A stretch of DNA of 25,000 nt from Cristatella mucedo (taxonomy: Eukaryota > Bryozoa > Phylactolaemata > Cristatellidae): the NCBI GenBank assembly GCA_009760855.2, contig WPIO01000040.1, positions 3,207,501-3,232,500 on the forward strand. Direction: 5' to 3'. The notes beneath the pieces were generated by a model, which was given only the letters and a program-made list of their open reading frames with translations, had not been told where the DNA came from and did not search any database. A program made the position numbers and the translations under genes. Below are positions 18,966 to 25,000 of the stretch, in pieces (within the stretch, counting starts at the first letter, position 1; every line of letters starts with the position of its first letter).

Positions 18966-19245
18966 AAGGAGGCATGGAGTCTTGTTAAGCCTGATGTGTC
19001 GTATTTTCCTGTATTCGGCTTCGCAGTGCGCGCTCACGTGCCAATTCGACTGCTCAGCAAACTAGATCCAACGGCAAGTAAGGCGATGCATTTTTCTCGG
19101 CTTTTACAATGATGCTGAGTCAAAAAGCTATCACTCATTCAATCCTGAGACCCGACTCATTCGGTGACTGGCCGTCTATGTGGTGTTTGATGAACATTTA
19201 GATGAACTTTCACTAAACCTTCACAGTCAGAGTGCAGACCAGAAG
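18966..19245 (+). pseudogene. Copia-like polyprotein, integrase C-terminal extension
   Basis: Directly after the SINE one frame reads EAWSLVKPDVSYFPVFGF (18969-19022), then SKLDPTASKAMHF, and stops at 19110-19112. A second frame reads SYHSFNPETR and, after one TGA, VVFDEHLDE (from 19180). These are the conserved blocks between integrase core and reverse transcriptase in copia elements. No reverse transcriptase motif follows before the SINE at 19512. Confidence 0.82.
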
Positions 19246-19511
19246 AAGATTCAGAATTCACATTATTGCAGCTGCAGTCTACACTTTATCAACAATGCCG
19301 ACTAGAGGTTTAGCCCGTGGTCCTAACAACTGCACCAGAATCAATACAATGGGCCAAAGCAGAGGCACCGCAACTAAGAGCAGAATTTCAGACACCTGGA
19401 TCGACTCTTAATAATGGCTGACGACCTCTCAGCAGCACAAGACGATGCAACTGACTATACTGAGTGCTACAACAACCTTAGAGGCTTCTACGAGGGTAAA
19501 TAAGACTTCTT
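19246..19511 (+). other. Probable decayed copia linker
   Basis: No clear motif. By position this would be the linker before the reverse transcriptase, which is normally poorly conserved. Assignment rests on position only. Confidence 0.35.
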
Positions 19512-19575
19512 GTCGGCATATGTGAAGCGCCTGGATAGAGATCTAGTTCTCTTAAGGAGCTATACGAATTAATTA
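19512..19575 (+). mobile_element. SINE-1 copy E, 5'-truncated
   Basis: Only the body is present: CATATGTGAAGCGCCTGG, then GTTCTCTTAAGG and GCTATACGAATTAATTAT. It closely matches copy A in the same part. The tRNA-like head is absent, as expected from incomplete reverse transcription. Confidence 0.78.
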
Positions 19576-20375
19576 TCTTTTGCTATTAATAAAAAACTGT
19601 AGTGCACAATCATAGGTTTCATTCGACACGAACTCGGCGGTTGCTCGGCAAGTGGAAGTAAGACATAGTTTCGTTGTAGGTGACGGTCGCTACACCTGCC
19701 CCGTAAGAATAGGCAGTGGCGGCTGCTTCGCTATAGCGGCAGGCGGAAATGCCCCCTGCCCCCTATAGCTCTGCTACTGAGCACACAGAGAGGGAGAGCC
19801 AAGCCCTTACTGAATTGCTGCCGATAAAGCACTGGTCACTCGTGCATCGAGCTAATTAAGCACGGTCCTGGCGCCAGGCGACCAAGGAGCGTCGACTTTA
19901 ATGCAGAGAATACTAGAATGCCATAGCTTGTCACCATTGATTTTAAGCAGCAAGGTCGGGCGGCCGGGCAGTAGAGCAGTAAATGTCGCCTGCGGCTGCC
20001 TCCGCCCTTTGTCATGCTCGCTAATGCCACAGACTGCTTCAGGGCAGCCGCTGCTGCATCCTAGAAACAGGGCGAAGGCTTGCAAGGGCTAGAAGGGCAG
20101 GGTGAGGTCCCGGATATGTGAAAGCGATCTTGGGGTGGCAGCAGAGGACGTATTTGGCATGCTTTGCCTGTGCCAGCTTCTGACAGGAGGCAGCAGCTAG
20201 GCTGATCGCTCAACCTTGAACGATTGAAAATCCGAGTACATAAGCTGGTACAAACTTAAGCAAAGAGTAAAAAATTGACATCTTGCACAAAGGCCACAGC
20301 TGCTGACCGATCACCCACCGACCGATGCATAAGGCTGCATCTGTACTCCACAACCTGAAGGACTCACTATGTGGC

Positions 20376-20383
<8 letters not shown>
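19576..20383. other. Unrecognised sequence
   Basis: No gene or transposon is recognised. I looked for copia reverse transcriptase motifs and a 3' LTR here and saw neither. Overlapping 63-77 codon frames at 19836-20092 have no known motif. Confidence 0.45.
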
Positions 20384-20445
<62 letters not shown>

Positions 20446-20473
20446 TTTCTCTCTCTCTCTTTTCTCTCTCCCC
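20384..20473. repeat. (CT)n microsatellite, interrupted
   Basis: Pure CT at 20384-20442, then CT blocks broken by TT and CC to about 20473. Confidence 0.96.
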
Positions 20474-20833
20474 TTCTTATGGCAAGTGAGTGACGCCTGC
20501 TTTCGCTGTCCGTGCCATCATCCGGTGCTTGCCGCCTAGCGTGGGCATGCCCAATCCTCTCCGGGAAGCATGTCCTCAGTGTTTGCTGCTGCTGCTGCTG
20601 CCAATGCTGCTGATGCTGCAGCAGCATTGCGAGCTTGTCACTGGCGATGACTGTGAGGCATCGGCTTGCTGTCCCAGTATGGCTTGCCATTTGTCAGCAT
20701 GCCGTTGCAGTGACGTCTAGATGTCCGTCGTTGCAACAGCAAGCGAGATCATGATGAAGTCTCACGTGAATGCACGACGTGATGGCGAGCCCATGTAGCT
20801 CGATGCTGTCCTGAGCAAGACCGTCGTGCTGAG
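20474..20833. other. Unrecognised sequence, CTG/CAG-rich
   Basis: CTG and CAG runs lie near 20587-20628. No gene is recognised. Confidence 0.45.
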
Positions 20834-20880
<47 letters not shown>

Positions 20881-20919
20881 AAATAAATATATATATATAA
20901 TATATATATATATATATAA
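20834..20919. repeat. (CT)n joined to (TA)n compound microsatellite
   Basis: (CT)n at 20834-20861 passes directly into (TA)n, broken by AAATAA and ATAATA, to about 20919. It is followed by ATTTATTTATAT. Confidence 0.96.
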
Positions 20920-21820
20920 TGTAAATATTTATTTATATCAGTCTGCTGCAGTGAATTCACTCGAACGGATGCCGCTATGCACCGCAGTCGACCTGCCAGC
21001 ATGCTGCCATGGAGGAGCAATCCATTCAGCCGAGGTTGACAGTGACCAACGGCAACTATCGGCCAGCTGCCACGGGGTGCCTTAGCAAGCCGCAGATGCC
21101 AACGGCCGGCACAGTCGTGCCTTGGAGTTGCTGCCGCCCGCTGCTGATCAGCTGGCTGGTAGCTGCTGGCTGGTGCCAAGCCACGTCGTGCAACCAGCTA
21201 GACTAGAAGCCAGGATTGCTAGAGGAGGAACTGCTGGCTGCACAGCGATCACTTATTGTGCCCACTGACCGAGCAAGCCTGGGGGGAGTTCGATAATTAA
21301 GTCATTATACACTCGTTAGAGGGCAGCAACTCATTCCTCCCTCGTGACCTTGTGACCAATCGAGTACGTAGCCGGTACAGCTCGAGCTGTAGCCTGGAGC
21401 TCCGAGGAACGGCAGGATTTCTTCATTTTTTCCACGGTCCACGCTCATGACTCGCTCAAGCCAGCGAACTTCCCCTTCAAACAGTCGCAGCAGCGACCTC
21501 CTTGCAGCCAGGCTAAACCCCCACAAGGTGGCAGCACAAGCGGGACCCTCCCCTTTCTCTCCCCACCACGTGCCTCGCTAACAAAGGCTGAAATGAAGCT
21601 CAGCTAACGTGAATTATGGAAAATTGTATGTATGCCGCTCTATCGTCCATAGGAAAGGCCTCGTTAGTGCCACGATGGTCGATCGAAAGCAGAAGCTGGT
21701 GAGACGCAGGCATTTGTTGCCAGCCACTTCCGGTACTGGCTGCAAAGAAGGAAACTACGCCCAAGCTCTGGCTCGCAGGTAGGTAGGGGGGCAGGCTCTC
21801 CGATGTAGCTACAGGAGAGA
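20920..21820. other. Unrecognised sequence
   Basis: No gene or transposon is recognised. The longest frames are 65-73 codons apart from those extended by the neighbouring microsatellites. Confidence 0.45.
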
Positions 21821-21937
21821 AAATGAAAAGCAAAGAGAAGAGAGAGACGGAGACAAGGGACACAGAGAGACACAGAGAAAAAAAGAAGAGAGAGAAGGAG
21901 GGGGAAGAAAGAGAGGGAGAAAGAGTGGTAGAGAATG

Positions 21938-21980
<43 letters not shown>

Positions 21981-22245
21981 CGGAGAGAGGGAAAGAGCAC
22001 AGGGAATAGAGAGAGATAGAGACAAAGACAGACAGACAAATAGACAGACAGACAGAGAAGGGGAGAGAGACAGAGATAGAGAGCAAAAAGAATACTGAGA
22101 TAAATAAATATAATAAATAAATAAATAGAATACATAATAAATTGAATAAATAAATATAATAAATAGAGAAAGAGAGAATAAATAATAATTGAATAATAAC
22201 TAAATAATAAAGAATAATAACTGAATAAATAGAGAGAGAGAGGGG
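21821..22245. repeat. Long purine-rich block with (GA)n and AATA repeats
   Basis: About 425 bp in which the + strand is mostly A and G. It starts with irregular GAGA, GAAG and CAGAGAGA units, has pure (GA)n at 21941-21977 and GACA units near 22020-22055, then turns to AATAA-type repeats with few G from about 22095, ending in GAGAGAGAGAGG. The long hydrophobic minus-strand frames over it (up to 195 codons) are products of the repeat. Confidence 0.92.
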
Positions 22246-23952
22246 GGCCACATGGTGAGTGCATCAGGTTGTTTTGCGAAGGCTGCCTGCTGTGGTGCTG
22301 CAACGGTCAGTAGGTGACGAATGAGCTGCGTCTGTCGTGGTGGCTGTGGCGAGAGAAGAAGCCAAGAAAAGTTACATGAGGGAAATCAAAGGAAAATCAA
22401 GTACTTGAGGTTTTCGTTCTGGATTAAGCCAATTTGGATGTCGGCGTGGCTCGAGCAAACCCACACTAGTATGCAATGAGCACATGAGAGGCCAAGAGGT
22501 GAGAATAATGAAGGCTGTGGAGCCGAGGGGACGAGAGACTAGAGGCCTCATCACCTGGCTCGATGAGTAACCGCTCTTGAGAGCAGCCGGAGACTCTCAG
22601 ATTAGAAAGCATGGGTCGTGCTGTCTCTGCCTACAAACAGGCCTAGGATGCACGTTCCATATCTTGAGTGTTGACCGACATTTGCACCTACTCGAGCGAG
22701 GCTGTGTGGAGTGGCTCACAAGTGCCGAGCCAGCGCTAAGACAGTAAACCTGCCAAATGGAGTTTATCGATTGGTAAAGCGTAACACAATGGTCGACGGT
22801 GGGTTTCCATCAATGGCAAAAAGTGCCCCCAGGGGTAGGAGGCCAACAGCCCCGAGCAGCAGTCGAAATGCCATCGCAAGGCAACTCCGACTGGCAGAAG
22901 CCTGACCAGCAGCCTCCGTCCAGCTTTCTTGGAGGGGGAAGATGATCCAGTGCCGTAAACCTCTCCAAAAAGGAATGGATGGAATTGACACTGGGTGCAG
23001 GTGATATTCCCGGTATCAAATCGAAGCTCGGCAAAAGCCGAGAAAGACGAGCCAAGATAAACAGAGCAGCAGTCACTGTAGCAGTCAGTCATGAGCCCGG
23101 CAGCCGATCCCATCTAGTCTGCCTGGGGCGGGGGGGGGGCGACCCCTGCCCCTCTCCCTTCAGGTCTGCCACTCCCTACTTGTTCAACGGGTGCCTCCCC
23201 TTCTTGCCTGTACCCAGATAAGGTTTAGGTCACGGGGTGGCATCGGTCGAAGTTCGCCTGCGATGACTTGTGCTCATGGCCACTCACCGGCTGCTCGGCC
23301 TGCTGACATACTACGGCTTACTCAGCACCCAAGAGTCGGCCGCGACCGAGCACATGCTCAGACGTGCATGCTCCCTCGAGCATCGAGCAGGCTCGTGACG
23401 GTCACAGTGGCCGTCACAGCAGAGTGAGCACGGCTTTCCCTTAGAGGTGCTGCTACAGCCGACTTCTCGCCCATCTGGCACTGGTGCGTGAGCCCACTTT
23501 TCTTTTAAAAGCCTCAAATGAGAGCCACCTTGAATTAAGCCGACGATCTTGTGTCTTGGAAGTTGTTTACCAAAGGTTTTGACTGGACACTCAAAGCACA
23601 CAGCCAGCAGGCTGGAGCTGCCCAGGCTACATCCACCCCCCCCCCTTTCCCCCAGGTACTTCAGCCCACAGTCGTACGAGAATATGCAGAGTTGCAGAGC
23701 AGATAGCAGAAGTGGCATAACAGACTACGTGACCAGACCTGAGACACCCGAAGAGACCGCAAGCAGGACATGGGTCGTGACCTCGAACTGGCATCAGTAA
23801 AGAAAGATCCTTGGCGATAGCAACCTCCGCCGGTTTGACTCATGATCGGTGGGATCGTGACCTCAGAGCCCCGTCCAGTCCAGGTGCCTGCCGACCTCTC
23901 GAAGGAGGCATGACTGTCCATGCATGCATGTGGCAGCCATTTCTTTCGTGCC
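22246..23952. other. Unrecognised sequence
   Basis: No gene, RNA or transposon is recognised. A G10 run lies at 23130-23139 and a C10 run at 23636-23645. Frames of up to 135 codons (23311-23718, minus) cross the C10 run and overlap frames on the other strand. Confidence 0.45.
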
Positions 23953-24112
23953 CTTGGGTCCCTTAGCCCAGTGATAAAGATGCTAGCCCTTCACGACCCA
24001 GGTCGCTGATTCAATTCCTGTAGTTGCCAATCCTTCGTTGTGCACTGCAAGCGGTGGCGACAGTCATGAAGGCTCTTCTACCTCTACATAAATGAGGCCG
24101 TTAAATCAGCCT
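23953..24112 (+). mobile_element. SINE-2 copy, near full length
   Basis: The head reads CCCTTAGCCCAGTGATAAAG (A-box-like), then GGTCGCTGATTCAATTCCTG (a B box with changes). The body shares CCAATCCTT, CACTGCAAGCGGTGGCG and GTTAAATCAGC with 12590-12765, and CTCTTCT and ATAAATGAG with 1774-1843. It is not a tRNA gene, because the arms do not pair and the body continues into family sequence. Confidence 0.78.
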
Positions 24113-24225
24113 TGACCCTTTTTCCGTCGGCGGCTGGCAATTCACCGAGGTGATTGACTGCTGGGATCGTCGGCAGGCGGTGCTATCAACGTTACAAGCT
24201 GCACGTCGTCCTCTGGGAGAAGCCC

Positions 24226-24351
24226 GATTTCATTTCTACGCGAGGCGATTTCATTTCTACTCAAAGCGATTTCATTTCTACCCGAGGCGATTTCATTTCT
24301 ACTCGAGGCGATTTCATTTATACCCGAGGCGATTTCATTTCTACCCGAGGT
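24226..24351. repeat. 21-bp tandem repeat, six copies
   Basis: Each unit is GATTTCATTTCTAC followed by a variable base and CGAGGC (CAAAGC in unit 2). Units start at 24226, 24247, 24268, 24289, 24310 and 24331. The first 14 bases are nearly invariant; most changes fall at base 15. Because 21 is divisible by three, every frame keeps a 7-residue repeat. Five of the six frames have no stop inside the unit: DFISTRG, FHFYxRR and a third on +, and RNEIASx and one other on the minus strand. No protein of this kind is recognised, so it is called a minisatellite and not a gene. Confidence 0.92.
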
Positions 24352-25000
24352 GCCAGCGGCGGCAGAGGGAGGTTGGCAGAAAGGCACCAGCTCTCCAGAC
24401 CATGGCCGGTGAATATCATGGGAGAAGGCACATGGCCGCTAGACATGCAGGAAAGTCACCGATCTGGTGCCCTCTTTGTCCATTCCACTGGATCAATAGC
24501 CTACGGCCAGCGAGTGAGGTCACGCCTAGCCATGCAGAGGTCACCTACTTCCTTTCATTTTCGTCTCTTCCTGTAGACTGGCCGAGAGGCTGGTCCGAGA
24601 GGAAGTGGTCGAGCTGCCATGCCCACCGCCCACCCGTTTGGTTGCAATTGCACGAGTATCCATCCAATCGACTAGGAAATCCGTCTTTCTTCTTTTTCTT
24701 CATTTCGTGCAACTCTTCACACTTTCCAGTGAAGGAATGCTGTCGTTGGCAAATCAGCCGGTGGCTGCAGCACAGCAGGCAGATTGGGAGTGAGTAGGTC
24801 AAAGGTCAAAGAACCGGGACCAGAATGGCTGACAGTGCCAAGCTGCACACTCTGCTACTGCCTCTGACAGCTTCGTCTGAGCTAAGAAACACCTGCCCGT
24901 CACACTGTTGGTGGTGGCTTAATATTCAAGCTATGGAATCGCTTTCACGAAATTCTGAGGCATACATTGCCTTGTGGCCAGCAAGACCAGCCGGATCGCC
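24352..25000. other. Unrecognised sequence
   Basis: Plus-strand frames entering from the 21-bp repeat stay open as far as 24797 (215 codons from 24150), but I recognise no domain in them. A minus-strand frame over 24545-24802 is also open. Nothing else is recognised. Confidence 0.4.

Larger units (their letters stand above)
16370..19504 (+). mobile_element. Decayed Ty1/copia-type LTR retrotransposon
   Basis: From 5' to 3' it shows a 171-bp LTR, an initiator-tRNA half-primer site, a gag remnant with UBN2-like region and zinc knuckle, a protease active-site segment, a GAG-pre-integrase segment, an integrase core, and the conserved C-terminal integrase extension. This is the copia domain order. 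Every section is broken by stops or frame changes. No reverse transcriptase or RNase H motif and no 3' LTR were found, so the 3' half appears lost. SINE-1 copy D is inserted at 18804-18960, and SINE-1 copy E lies at the 3' limit. The 3' boundary is approximate. Confidence 0.85.

Noticed and set aside
19576-20380. Copia reverse transcriptase or 3' LTR
   Set aside because: No YVDD-type or other reverse transcriptase motif and no match to the 171-bp LTR were found by reading all frames.
21664-22251. 195-codon hydrophobic minus-strand frame resembling a membrane protein
   Set aside because: The hydrophobic Leu/Ser/Ile/Tyr composition comes entirely from the purine-rich GA and AATA repeats on the other strand.
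23953-24020. tRNA gene from A- and B-box-like segments
   Set aside because: Arms do not pair as a cloverleaf and the sequence continues into a body shared with other copies, so it is a SINE head.
24226-24351. CRISPR-like array
   Set aside because: Units adjoin without spacers and the surrounding DNA is eukaryotic.

Overview
The window looks like nuclear DNA of a eukaryote, most likely an invertebrate animal. It has no close-packed open frames and no operon structure. It is rich in dinucleotide microsatellites, tRNA-derived SINEs and decayed transposons, and it has moderately high GC with many short CAG/CTG runs. The species cannot be named from this sequence. A repeat-rich flatworm or other lophotrochozoan would fit, but that is only a guess. 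I found no convincing intact host gene. The longest open frames are either products of (CT)n or (TA)n tracts or lie in a CpG-rich stretch with few stop codons, and none shows a domain I recognise.

Layout. 1-3,300: sequence without recognisable content, broken by (CT)n tracts and a SINE tail. 3,297-3,960: two copies of a tRNA-derived SINE (called SINE-1 here), with (TA)n and ATT-rich tails. 3,960-9,900: mostly unrecognised sequence, GC- and CpG-rich between about 6,450 and 8,500, with (CT)n tracts and a perfect 22-bp palindrome. 9,916-9,950: seven perfect, uninterrupted heat-shock-element pentamers. 10,430-11,035: a strong small hairpin and a diverged direct duplication. 12,590-13,700: a copy of a second SINE type (SINE-2), a 550-bp MITE with 22-bp terminal inverted repeats, and a compound microsatellite. 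15,680-19,580: the main transposon graveyard. It holds a possible LINE 3' end, a reverse-strand SINE-1, and a long decayed Ty1/copia-type retrotransposon. That element keeps its 5' LTR, its initiator-tRNA half-primer site, and gag, protease and integrase remnants, and one complete SINE-1 has inserted into it. 20,380-22,245: microsatellites and a purine-rich block of about 425 bp. 23,953-24,351: another SINE-2 copy and a six-unit, 21-bp tandem repeat that is open in five of six frames.

The elements record a history rather than a working pathway. The copia-like element inserted first and decayed through frameshifts, stops and changed catalytic residues. SINE-1 then inserted into its integrase region, leaving a degenerate 10-bp target duplication. 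SINE tails in several places run straight into (TA)n or (CT)n tracts. The item most likely to have a present-day regulatory role is the heat-shock-element array; no downstream gene for it can be identified in the window.
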